A DNA stretch of 7,770 nt from Acidobacteriota bacterium (lineage in GTDB: Bacteria > Acidobacteriota > Terriglobia > Terriglobales > Acidobacteriaceae): positions 1-7,770 of the forward strand of contig JANXQR010000110.1 in assembly GCA_025353435.1 (NCBI GenBank), written 5' to 3'. The stretch's first letter is position 1. The number at the start of each line of letters is the position of its first letter. A program made the translations under genes and the position numbers. The notes under the pieces are model-generated. The model saw nothing but the letters and a program-made list of their open reading frames with translations, was not told the DNA's origin and did not search any database. This document shows, one piece after another, positions 1 through 6,370 of the stretch.

Positions 1-105
1 GTTGTCAAGTGCCCAACCTGTGGAAAACGTTGCAATGTGCACATTCAAAACGAAATAGAAATATTGGAAAATCCATTATTAATTCAGCGAACCTGCCATA
101 CTTAA
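1..105 (+). CDS. C-terminal end of an unidentified protein with a CPTCG motif (5'-partial)
   Basis: Frame 1 is open from the window edge to a TAA at 103-105, giving 34 residues. They include CPTCGKRC near the start and a last cysteine in the final TCHT. The CxxC knuckle followed by further cysteines resembles a zinc ribbon, but no family can be named from so short a tail. A rho-independent terminator begins 15 nt after the stop, which supports a real plus-strand gene ending here. Frame 3 is also open over this stretch but shows no recognisable motif. The start lies outside the window. Coding status is likely but not certain. Confidence 0.45.
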   Translation, partial: VVKCPTCGKRCNVHIQNEIEILENPLLIQRTCHT

Positions 106-119
106 GTTAGGTCAGAAAT

Positions 120-153
120 AAGCCCCTCCCGGTACATTCCCGGAGGGGCTTTT
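120..153 (+). terminator. Rho-independent terminator
   Basis: AAGCCCCTCC (120-129) pairs with GGAGGGGCTT (142-151) in a 10-bp GC-rich stem. After a C-C mismatch, GG (131-132) can pair with CC (139-140), closing a TACATT loop. The 3' arm runs directly into a short T run (150-153). It sits 15 nt after the stop of the partial gene at 1-105 and most likely ends that transcript. Confidence 0.85.
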
Positions 154-156
154 CAG

Positions 157-280
157 TTGATCGCTGTTTTCCTCTTGTTCGCGTGTTCTTCTTGCTCCCA
201 TGCTCCAATTGCTCTCGTGTTCACTTATTCACTTGTTCTTCACTCTTCACTGTCCAGTGTTCAGTGTTCAGTGAGAAGTG
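157..280. repeat. Pyrimidine-rich low-complexity spacer with recurring TTCACT/GTTC words
   Basis: The plus strand is built from repeated GTTC, TTCACT and CACTTGTTC words. It ends with CAGTGTTCAGTGTTCAGTG, three overlapping copies of an 7-bp step. The CACT-type words on the left (about 230-252) are inverse complements of the AGTG-type words on the right (256-280), so an imperfect hairpin can form. It lies between convergent genes. A 63-codon open frame starting at 157 overlaps it but has simple composition and no domain, so I do not call a gene here. Confidence 0.5.
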
Positions 281-291
281 ATTTAAATCAC
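278..291. promoter_or_regulatory. 14-bp perfect palindrome, CRP/FNR-like candidate operator
   Basis: GTGATTTAAATCAC is its own reverse complement over all 14 bases. The layout GTGA-N6-TCAC matches the core of CRP/FNR-family sites (TGTGA-N6-TCACA). It lies in a convergent spacer, about 125 bp past the upstream terminator and about 100 bp past the 3' end of the Dabb gene, so no flanking gene promoter in the window explains it. Binding by a regulator is inferred from the pattern alone. Confidence 0.4.
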
Positions 292-320
292 GGTGGCGCG
301 AAATTCCCCCCTTTTCGGGG

Positions 321-338
321 TGCAATCGCATCATTGCA
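321..338. repeat. Inverted repeat, possible weak terminator region
   Basis: TGCAAT (321-326) and ATTGCA (333-338) form a perfect 6-bp inverted repeat around CGCATC. Just before it, CCCC (307-310) can pair with GGGG (317-320). Both lie just beyond the 3' end of the minus-strand Dabb gene. Read on the minus strand there is no strong U tract, so a terminator for the Dabb/phosphoglucomutase transcript is possible but weakly supported. Confidence 0.3.
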
Positions 339-388
339 AAGCAGTTGATCGTTTTTATTTTGCGTGTGCGAGTGGATTTAAAGGCAAA

Positions 389-676
389 TCAAGCCTCGAA
401 ATCTAGCTCCACGGCCTCAATCAGCGGTTTCAGCCAAGCCAGCAAAGCAAGGTGGGAAGGATGGTGCGTATAAGCATCCGCCGCGGCCTTGTCGGTAAAC
501 GTCATCAACCCCGCAAAGGTGTAACCCTGGCCGCGCGGAGAAAGGTTCGGTCCAACATGGACGTCAATCAGCCCGAGAATGTGATCGCGAAACGCGGCAA
601 TATCGTGGGCGGCGCGGGCCTTGTCGGCGTCGGTGGCCTCAGGCTTCCACTTGAAGCCGAAGATGTGAATGAACAT
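389..676 (-). CDS. Dabb-domain (stress-responsive alpha/beta-barrel) protein
   Basis: This 95-residue protein has the single-domain pattern of the Dabb family (dimeric alpha/beta barrel). It has an N-terminal strand with FKWKP (residues 8-12), a central GLIDVHVGPNLSPRG segment (35-49), then YTFAGLMTFTD and AYTHHPSHLAL (residues 69-79), where the conserved Y..HP.H motif lies. The length matches a full Dabb domain with nothing added. Members of this fold are often small cytoplasmic proteins of unknown substrate, so no reaction is proposed. Its ATG lies 2 nt after the stop of the phosphoglucomutase gene. A GGGGAG (684-689) sits inside the end of that gene at a suitable distance, so the two are very probably co-transcribed and translationally coupled. 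Confidence 0.85.
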   Translation of the reverse strand: MFIHIFGFKWKPEATDADKARAAHDIAAFRDHILGLIDVHVGPNLSPRGQGYTFAGLMTFTDKAAADAYTHHPSHLALLAWLKPLIEAVELDFEA

Positions 677-678
677 GA

Positions 679-2130
679 CTAGCTCCCCAGGGCAAACGCC
701 CGGGCGGACTCGAGCAGGCGGCTGACCGTATCTTTCGAAGTGGACTCAGTGTAAATCCGCATCAGCGGCTCGGTCCCGCTGGCGCGCAGCAGGATCCAGG
801 TTTCGGCGGCGTTTGGCTTGGTTTTCGAATCAGGATTGTCGAGGTAGAACTTTACCCCGTCCAGCGTCTCCTGGCGAAGGATGGTCATGCCGTCGAATCC
901 GATGTCGCCGGCCTTGAGAGCCCTGGCCCGCGCAATGGCTCGACCCTTTATGTCGTCCGGGATGTGCAAATCGATCCGGCCGTACTGGTGCTCGCCGAAC
1001 TCGGCCTGCAGATCGGCAACCAGCTGGCCGAGCGTCTTGTGCTCCTCGGCCATTACGTTGGCAAGAAGCAGGGCGTTCAGCAGGCCGTCGCGCTCCGGTA
1101 GGTGGCGCTGGAAGCCGATGCCGCCCGACTCCTCGCCGCCCATTAGAATCTCGCGCTCCAGCATCAGGTCGCAAACATACTTGAAGCCGATACCGTGCTC
1201 GATCAGCTCGCGGCCATACTTGGCGCAGATCCGGTCCAGCATTTTGGTGGTGTTGAAGGCGCGGGTGACGGCGCCGGGCCAGCCCTTGCGGCGCAGCACC
1301 CAGCTGAGAAGGACGGAGAAGATCTTGTGCGGATCGACAAAATTCCCATGCTCGTCGACTGCGCCGATGCGGTCAGCGTCGCCGTCAGTGCAGAGGCCGG
1401 AGTCGCAGCGGTTGGCCACCACCGCCTCGCCGAGGGCGCGGATGTGGGGCTCAATCGGCTCGGGGTTGATGCCGGGAAAGAGCGGGTCTTGAGAGCCGCG
1501 GATTTGGACGTGATCGACGCCGAGGCGGGTGAAGATGTCGGAGAGGATGGTGAGGCCGCAGCCGTACATGGAGTCGATGGCGAACTTGAAGCCGGACTTC
1601 GCGATCAGGTCAAGGTCGGCAAAGCTCTCGATGGCCTTTAGGTAGTCGGGAAGGAAGTCGTACTCGTGGATTGCGGCGGGCTGCGCAGACCTGGGGACGG
1701 GCTGGCCGAGGTAGCTTTCGATCTCGGCAATGATGGAGGGCTTGCCGGAGCCGCCGTACCAGGCCTTGTACTTCACGCCGTTCCACTGCGCCGGGTTGTG
1801 TGAGGAGGTGATCATGATGCCGCCGGCAGCGCCGAGGCCGCGAACGCCGAAGCTCAGGGCTGGGGTGGGCGTGATGTCGTTGGCGAGTTGGACCGGAATG
1901 CCGGTGGCGGCGAGCACTTCCGCGCAGGCCCCTGCGAAGGCTTTCGACCCGAAGCGGGTGTCGTAGCCGATGCAGATGCCCTTGGCGGGGGCTTCCTGAT
2001 TTGAGCCTGAGTGGGCGTGAATGTAGGCGGCGACGGCTTCAGCGGCGGTGCGGACGTTGGCGAAGGTAAAGTCGTCGGCGATAACGCCTCGCCATCCGTC
2101 GGTTCCGAACTTGATTTGCGGGTGGGGCAT
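679..2130 (-). CDS. Phosphoglucomutase/phosphomannomutase family protein
   Basis: This is a 483-residue alpha-D-phosphohexomutase, which interconverts hexose 1-phosphate and 6-phosphate through a phosphoserine. All four active-site signatures are present: TSSHNP (108-113, catalytic Ser110), the metal-binding loop DGDADR (249-254), the sugar-recognition loop GEESGG (332-337) and the phosphate-binding RASGTEP (449-455). The N-terminal KFGTDGWRG (7-15) is also typical. Length and domain order are normal for the family, and the frame is intact. Which hexose it prefers (glucose or mannose) cannot be told from sequence alone, so no symbol is given. The ATG is preceded by AGGAA (2139-2143) at 8 nt. 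It is the first intact gene after the broken toxin, 75 bp downstream of it, and is followed at 2 nt by the Dabb gene. Confidence 0.95.
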   Translation of the reverse strand: MPHPQIKFGTDGWRGVIADDFTFANVRTAAEAVAAYIHAHSGSNQEAPAKGICIGYDTRFGSKAFAGACAEVLAATGIPVQLANDITPTPALSFGVRGLGAAGGIMITSSHNPAQWNGVKYKAWYGGSGKPSIIAEIESYLGQPVPRSAQPAAIHEYDFLPDYLKAIESFADLDLIAKSGFKFAIDSMYGCGLTILSDIFTRLGVDHVQIRGSQDPLFPGINPEPIEPHIRALGEAVVANRCDSGLCTDGDADRIGAVDEHGNFVDPHKIFSVLLSWVLRRKGWPGAVTRAFNTTKMLDRICAKYGRELIEHGIGFKYVCDLMLEREILMGGEESGGIGFQRHLPERDGLLNALLLANVMAEEHKTLGQLVADLQAEFGEHQYGRIDLHIPDDIKGRAIARARALKAGDIGFDGMTILRQETLDGVKFYLDNPDSKTKPNAAETWILLRASGTEPLMRIYTESTSKDTVSRLLESARAFALGS

Positions 2131-2205
2131 TCTTGGAGTTCCTGATTTTCCTGAAGTGACAGAATATAGGATGCAAACGGGCCCGAGGTGCAGACGCGAC
2201 GGCGG

Positions 2206-2497
2206 TTACAGTCGGAACGCCCAATATCCGGGGCGGCGTTTGGCGTGGGCCACGGCGACGATTTGAATTTCGTGCAGGAGCTCACGGAAGACAATTGAAA
2301 AGGGGTAGTGACCGAGGACCAAGCGTTGGGTTCCGTAAATGCCGTGGATAAATGCGAGGTTGTCTTTGCACGCGTTCCAGCGCCGGAAGCCATTCGAGGT
2401 AGAACCCGTCCGCAGCCTGAAGGCTCTCCCGGGTGTACCGATCATGAGCGGCCATCATCTCGCGCCTTGCCGCCGGATGGTACTTGAGTGGTTTCAA
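2206..2497 (-). pseudogene. RelE/ParE-family toxin, broken by a frameshift
   Basis: Two overlapping minus-strand frames together make one ParE/RelE-type toxin of about 96 residues, the usual family length. The first frame, from the ATG at 2497, gives MKPLKYHPAARREMMAAHDR through ALERVQRQPRIYPR, then runs into unrelated sequence and stops at 2282. The second frame continues the family with IYGTQRLVLGHYPFSIVFRE and the characteristic ending AVAHAKRRPGYW, with a TAA at 2206-2208. The switch lies at about 2335-2350 and needs one base skipped (a 1-nt insertion or 2-nt deletion relative to an intact gene). The ATG overlaps the antitoxin stop (ATGA), as is usual in such operons. As read, an mRNA-interfering or gyrase-targeting toxin would not be made whole. 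A sequencing error is the main alternative. Confidence 0.8.
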
Positions 2498-2751
2498 TGG
2501 CCAAGCCGAGCGCGTGCTTCCGGAGACAGCCGCGCGATCATTTCGGCGCGAACCTGCTCTTCGGGAATCAGTTCAACAGTACCTGAATCGATTTCGTCGA
2601 GGCGGCACTTGATTTCGTCGTCCCAGGCAGCTTGAATCTCAGGTTCCGCCTTGCCGTTGCCCTTGATGAGGAGGCTTTCAACGAGCCAATCCATATCATC
2701 GGGAGGCAACTGAAGTGCGTCTTCGAGGATTTGCTGGGCGCTGCGGTTCAT
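2494..2751 (-). CDS. Antitoxin of a type II toxin-antitoxin pair (addiction module component, PF09720-like)
   Basis: This 85-residue acidic protein resembles the 'putative addiction module component' antitoxins (Unstab_antitox). The pattern is ILEDALQLPPDDMDWLVESL (8-27) followed by EIQAAWDDEIKCRLDEID (38-55), which covers the family's ALxLPxxER..L...L and the conserved W.EEI..R..E.D motif. These small proteins bind and neutralise the RelE/ParE toxin encoded downstream, and are normally short-lived. The TGA stop overlaps the toxin ATG. The frame is intact although the toxin is broken. A TACAAT on the minus strand (2757-2762) lies only 5 nt before the ATG and could be a -10 box of a nearly leaderless transcript, but no good -35 box or ribosome-binding site is visible. 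Confidence 0.85.
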   Translation of the reverse strand: MNRSAQQILEDALQLPPDDMDWLVESLLIKGNGKAEPEIQAAWDDEIKCRLDEIDSGTVELIPEEQVRAEMIARLSPEARARLGH

Positions 2752-2868
2752 GGTAGATTGTAGCGCGGAATGAGGATCGGATCGGATTTGTGCTCAAGCA
2801 CATCGGTGTCTTGGAACGAGGGTGGTACGAAACTTGATCTGCGAGTGGGTCCACGCCGGGTCTGGAGG

Positions 2869-3603
2869 CTACTTGGAATCGGTTGGGCAGCCGGGCCAGC
2901 AGCATTCGCGGGCGCCGTGACTGCGGAGGAACGCGATCATTTTCGTGTTGTCGGTCAAGGGGCCAATTTCGGAGGATCTATCCTGCGCCAGCGCAAGTGA
3001 CAGCGGCGTGCAGCCGGAGATGGCGTTGATATCGGCATCGCTGGCAACCAACAGTTCCACCATGTCGAGGTAGTGAGACTGCACCGCCCAATGCAAAGGG
3101 GTTGCGGAGTGAATGTCCCTGGCATTGACTTCGGCGCCGTTGGCTAAAAGCAACTCCGCATCGGGCTTGAGATCGGCTCTGACTGCGTAGTGAAGAGGCG
3201 TCTGCTTCATGGTGTCTCCAGCGTTTACATCAGCGCCTCTGGAGATCAGCAATTCCACCATTTCCTTGTGGTGAAAGGAGAGCAATGCCTCGTGCAATGG
3301 AGTCATGCCGACGTTCCCGACGCTCTTGTTGCTCAGGGCGTTGACGTCAGCGCCGTTGGCGATCAGTAATCTTGCTACTTCCAACTGGTTGTTCAGGGCG
3401 GCAAGGTGGAGGGGCGTTTTCCCGAACTTGTCGAGGCTTGAAACCAGTTCGGGATGAGCCTGGAGCAGGGCCACGACCGTTTTAACTTTCCCTTTCTCCC
3501 CGGCAACATGGATGGGGCCGCACAGGGCAGGGATTGCGCAGGCGAGCGCCAGAAGCACGATGATCGCCGGGCGGGCGGGCGGGAAGTGAAGGCGTCGGGT
3601 CAT
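2869..3603 (-). CDS. Secreted ankyrin-repeat protein
   Basis: This 244-residue protein has a signal peptide and at least four ankyrin repeats. Basic residues MTRR are followed by a hydrophobic core (about 13-28) ending in IPALCG; no proper lipobox is seen, so export by Sec to the periplasm or outside is likelier than a lipoprotein. Repeat cores start at TPLH 63-66, 101-104, 135-138 and 168-171, with a weaker TPLS at 199-202. Each is followed by an ELLIxxGADVNA-type end (for example ANGADVNA 82-89, SRGADVNA 121-128). Ankyrin repeats mediate protein contacts, and the partner is unknown. The C-terminus has an odd cysteine cluster, ECCWPGC (233-239). The ATG overlaps the stop of the upstream broken gene (ATGA), which suggests translational coupling that the upstream stops may now weaken. 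Confidence 0.9.
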   Translation of the reverse strand: MTRRLHFPPARPAIIVLLALACAIPALCGPIHVAGEKGKVKTVVALLQAHPELVSSLDKFGKTPLHLAALNNQLEVARLLIANGADVNALSNKSVGNVGMTPLHEALLSFHHKEMVELLISRGADVNAGDTMKQTPLHYAVRADLKPDAELLLANGAEVNARDIHSATPLHWAVQSHYLDMVELLVASDADINAISGCTPLSLALAQDRSSEIGPLTDNTKMIAFLRSHGARECCWPGCPTDSK

Positions 3604-4802
3604 GTTTGCGGTGGGGGTTGGGGCGGCGGTTGGGTTGGCAGTTGCGGCGGCGCAGGAGCCTGGGCGGGCAGCGGAAGCTCGTCTGTTTTGTACTGAATGG
3701 TGGAGGTCGAGCCCAGGCGGTGGTAGTTGGTGAAACTGGTCTGGTTGAGCATCAGGATGGGCTGGTCAAGTTTGGTGAGTGCGCGCGCGCTGTGGCCGTT
3801 ATGCGAGCAGGTGGCGTTGATCTCCTCCACCATGAAGGTGAGGCTGTGCTGGGGGCAAACATAACTCTGCCCGCCGATGTCCACGGGGCCATATTCAATG
3901 ACCGAGGCCACGTGGGAGATGGGATCGCCTACCTTCCAATCCGTCTCCAGGGTGATGCGCAGAATGGCGCCCGAGGTGGGATCGATGGCAAGCGAACCGT
4001 GGTATCCGGGGACATCGTGGAATGCGGTGCTGCCCAGGCAAGCGTAGTTGACCTTCTAGTGCGATTCGGCCCGGGGAACGTAATAGTGGAAGACGGCGGC
4101 AAGTCCTGCCGAGGTCTGCTCCCAGTGGTGGAAGGTCATTGTGCCCTTCGAAGCGTCGAGCAGAACGATGGCCGGCTCGGGACCGAATTCACCTCAGCTT
4201 TCGAGGCCCATCTCCGGCAACGACGGCGGGCCTGCGGTCTTCATCGGCTCCAGTATCTCTTCGCCGTTACGAAAGGTAATCTCGCTGCTGCTGCCGCCAG
4301 CGGGGAAGAGCCCCATGCGCAACGCCATGCCGTTCTTGTTGAGATCCGGGGTGATTCCGGAAGCGCTTGTGGTGGTGCGGGTGGCGAAGAAATTGGGCAG
4401 GCGCTTGAGAGTTTGAAAGACGAAAGTGCGCGCCTGGGTGATCATGCGCTGCAGTGTTTCGGCGTCGGGAGGCGGCTTGTCAGGGAGTTCGCCGGCGGGG
4501 GGATCGAGCAAGGCGGAGCGAGCCGCCAACATTTGCAAAGCGCTGGTAGCCAACGGACCGAGGAAACACTTCTTTGCGATCTGGTCCTGCTTTTCGCTGT
4601 TCAGGCGTTCGGACAACGATAGCCTGTTGAGCTCAAATACCAGGCCGTCATCCTGCATACGCTGGATAGGGATCGACGCACCCGCACGATCCGCCGTGTA
4701 TGCCGCGATCTTCTTCTCCAACTGCGCCACGGTTATCGGTTCGAGGGCGCAGGCGGGAAGAACGATCGTTACGAGGACTCCGAGTAGAAACAGCTTTCGC
4801 AT
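3600..4802 (-). pseudogene. Secreted acidobacterial-type protein interrupted by two in-frame stop codons
   Basis: One minus-strand frame runs from the ATG at 4802 to a TGA at 3600-3602, 400 codons, and is broken only by TGA at 4194-4196 (codon 203) and TAG at 4056-4058 (codon 249). All three pieces are in the same frame and all look coding. The first has a signal peptide (MRKLFLLGVLVTIVLPACA) and a LPNFFATRTTT motif. The middle piece reads EFGPEPAIVLLDASKG and HHWEQTSAGLAAVF. The last reads PGYHGSLAIDPTSGAILRIT and IEYGPVDIGGQSYVCP, then a Pro-rich tail. This matches a family of uncharacterised Acidobacteriota secreted proteins that I recognise from memory; function unknown. An upstream ATG at 4886, 2 nt past the Fic stop, would add 28 residues before the signal peptide; I prefer 4802 because it puts the signal peptide at the N-terminus. 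Readthrough or sequencing error are alternatives to a dead gene. Confidence 0.75.
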
Positions 4803-4850
4803 TCGATGTAATCCGTCGAGAGAAGGGTATGCCTCCTTGATGCGGAGTGC

Positions 4851-4875
4851 GGAGTGACGACGATCACGGATGGGG
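4851..4875. repeat. Dispersed short repeat, copy 1 (GGAGTGACGAC...TCACG.ATGGG)
   Basis: This matches the stretch starting at 7400 at about 21 of 24 positions: both have GGAGTGACGAC, then TCACG, then ATGGG. Both copies lie between genes, this one between the Fic stop and the preferred start at 4802. Each contains a short inverted repeat (GTGA...TCAC here). It may be a small dispersed intergenic element, or chance. Confidence 0.35.
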
Positions 4876-4888
4876 ATGTTTGCCATTG

Positions 4889-6067
4889 TCAGGTGCGGAT
4901 TGGCTCTGTTCCGGCGCTCACGATTTCGAGATATCGGGCATAGGCGAAAATCCGGTCCCTTTCCCTGCCTGTGGTTTCTTTGGCAATGCCCAACTTTTTG
5001 AGGCGTTCCAAAGCAGCGCTCACAGTGGGGACAGAGAGATTGAGAGCGCGCGCTGCAATGCCGATCTTGATCAGCGGCTTCTTCTGCATGTACTCGTGTA
5101 CACGCAACGCAGAAAGTGCGGACCGTCCCATCGATTGAATGCGCTTTCTGTCCTCTTCAAAGAGGCTTATCAGCTCCACGGCAGTGTCTGCGGCTTGCTT
5201 TGCAGTAGTTTCCGCTCCTTCCAGAAAGAATTCAAGCCATAACTCCCAAACGCCTTCGGTGCGGACTCGCTGCAGAAGTTCGTAGTAGTGAGCCCGATGC
5301 GTTTTGAAATAGAGGCTGAGATAGAGCAGCGGTTCCCGAAGGGCTCCTCTGGCGCAGAGCAGGAGTGTAATCAGCAAGCGCCCCAATCGTCCGTTGCCAT
5401 CCAAGAACGGGTGGATGCTTTCGAATTGCACATGGATCAATCCAAGCTGTACCAGCAAGGGAAGAGTCTGGGTTTCATCATGGAGGAACTTTTCCAGACT
5501 ATCCAGGCACTCCATGAGTTGTTCCGGTGGCGGCGGCACAAAGGCCGCATTTCCCGGACGTGTACCGCCGATCCAATTCTGCGAATGTCGAAATTCCCCA
5601 GGGGTCCGATCCGCACCGCGTCCGCCGCGCAGGAGAATTCCGTGAATCTCCCGGATCAACCGGAGCGAAAGCGGGAAGCCCTCCCGAAGACGCTCGAGGC
5701 CGTGCTGCATTGCGGCCACATAGTTCGAGACTTCCCTCACGTCATCTATTGGAACGCCAGGCACGGCCTGGTTCTCAAACAACAACAGATCAGAGAGGGA
5801 GGACTGTGTGCCCTCAATCTGAGAGGACAAGACCGCCTCTTTGCGAACGTAGAGGTAGAGGAACAACTCCGTATCCGGGAGCAGAGTGGAGAGTCCATCC
5901 AGCCTTCCCAGTGCTTGATTCGCCCGATCAAGGAGCGGAAAGAGGGAATTCAGCATAAGTGGCGGATCGGGAGGGAGCGGTCGAGGAATGAAGGCGCGGA
6001 CAGGCTCGCCGGTATTGGTGGTAACGGCATAATCCCCGGTCTGTCGATGAACGAGTGTTTGGGTCAT
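4889..6067 (-). CDS. Fic-family protein adenylyltransferase (AMPylator) with C-terminal winged helix
   Basis: This 392-residue Fic/DOC protein has the complete active-site motif HPFLDGNGRLGR (219-230): His219 is the catalytic base, Asp223 binds the metal, and Asn225, Arg227 and Arg230 hold the nucleotide phosphates. Such enzymes transfer AMP from ATP to Tyr, Ser or Thr hydroxyls on target proteins. The N-terminal domain (about 20-115) carries SSQIEG (81-86), matching the class II inhibitory motif (S/T)xxxE(G/N), so the protein is probably self-inhibited by Glu85. A helix-turn-helix-like segment (IKIGIAARALNLSVPTVSAA, 333-352, then LERLKKLGI) suggests a C-terminal DNA-binding winged helix, as in SoFic-type proteins. 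Length is normal and the frame intact. The target is unknown. Its upstream region holds the tandem repeats at 6091-6412, which its winged helix might bind. The ribosome-binding site is weak (AAAGAAAG). Confidence 0.93.
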   Translation of the reverse strand: MTQTLVHRQTGDYAVTTNTGEPVRAFIPRPLPPDPPLMLNSLFPLLDRANQALGRLDGLSTLLPDTELFLYLYVRKEAVLSSQIEGTQSSLSDLLLFENQAVPGVPIDDVREVSNYVAAMQHGLERLREGFPLSLRLIREIHGILLRGGRGADRTPGEFRHSQNWIGGTRPGNAAFVPPPPEQLMECLDSLEKFLHDETQTLPLLVQLGLIHVQFESIHPFLDGNGRLGRLLITLLLCARGALREPLLYLSLYFKTHRAHYYELLQRVRTEGVWELWLEFFLEGAETTAKQAADTAVELISLFEEDRKRIQSMGRSALSALRVHEYMQKKPLIKIGIAARALNLSVPTVSAALERLKKLGIAKETTGRERDRIFAYARYLEIVSAGTEPIRT

Positions 6068-6217
6068 GCAGCTTTCTTTGGCAGGCGCTGTATGAAAAGA
6101 TAATAGTCTATTCTTTAATAATAAAATCTGATTTCGGCAGAAATGGTTTGAATTCTTGGGAATAGGTCACTGAAAGAACGCAGAACTCTTGTGCGGGTAA
6201 GTTTTAATAGTGGGCGG

Positions 6218-6235
6218 CACTATGAAAAGATAGTG
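6218..6235. promoter_or_regulatory. Candidate operator or hairpin in tandem copy 2
   Basis: CACTAT (6218-6223) and ATAGTG (6230-6235) are perfect inverse complements around GAAAAG. A further ATAGTG just upstream (6207-6212) can also pair with the same CACTAT. The spacer GAAAAG is identical in copy 3, where the arms have a different sequence but still pair. It lies about 150 bp before the Fic start. Whether it acts as a protein-binding site on DNA or as a hairpin in RNA cannot be told. Confidence 0.45.
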
Positions 6236-6354
6236 GCGTATTGTTTAATAATGTGAACCACTAAAAAGAGCAGGCCAGTGAACTCTTCTGGACGATTCAC
6301 TGAAGGACACTATGGAAAAACTCGTAATGAACGCATCTTTTAATAGGGAGCGAT

Positions 6355-6370
6355 GCTATGAAAAGATAGC
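6355..6370. promoter_or_regulatory. Candidate operator or hairpin in tandem copy 3
   Basis: GCTAT (6355-6359) and ATAGC (6366-6370) are perfect inverse complements around the same GAAAAG spacer as in copy 2. Compared with copy 2 the outer pair has changed from A-T to G-C on both sides, so pairing or dyad symmetry is kept. In copy 1 (6091) only TAT/ATA remain symmetric. Confidence 0.45.

Noticed and set aside
19..28. DnaA-box-like TGTGGAAAAC
   Set aside because: A single imperfect site inside a probable coding end, with no cluster of boxes or AT-rich unwinding region.
157..348. 63-codon plus-strand open frame
   Set aside because: It overlaps low-complexity repeats, has no ribosome-binding site or domain, and begins just after a terminator.
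881..1641. Long plus-strand open frames opposite the phosphoglucomutase
   Set aside because: They are antisense shadows of a GC-rich gene whose minus-strand product has all the family motifs.
2824..2853. Similarity to the start of the phosphoglucomutase gene (2101-2130)
   Set aside because: About 22 of 30 bases match, with a core CTTGATYTGCGRGTGGG. No further homology extends from it, so chance is likely.
3606..4622. 338-codon plus-strand open frame
   Set aside because: It is antisense to the secreted-protein frame, has Gly/Arg-rich composition without motifs, and the minus strand carries recognisable family sequence across it.
4803..4886. Upstream ATG at 4886 as start of the secreted protein
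   Set aside because: It would put 28 polar residues before a clear signal peptide, and the added stretch contains the intergenic repeat at 4851. Coupling to the Fic stop keeps it possible.
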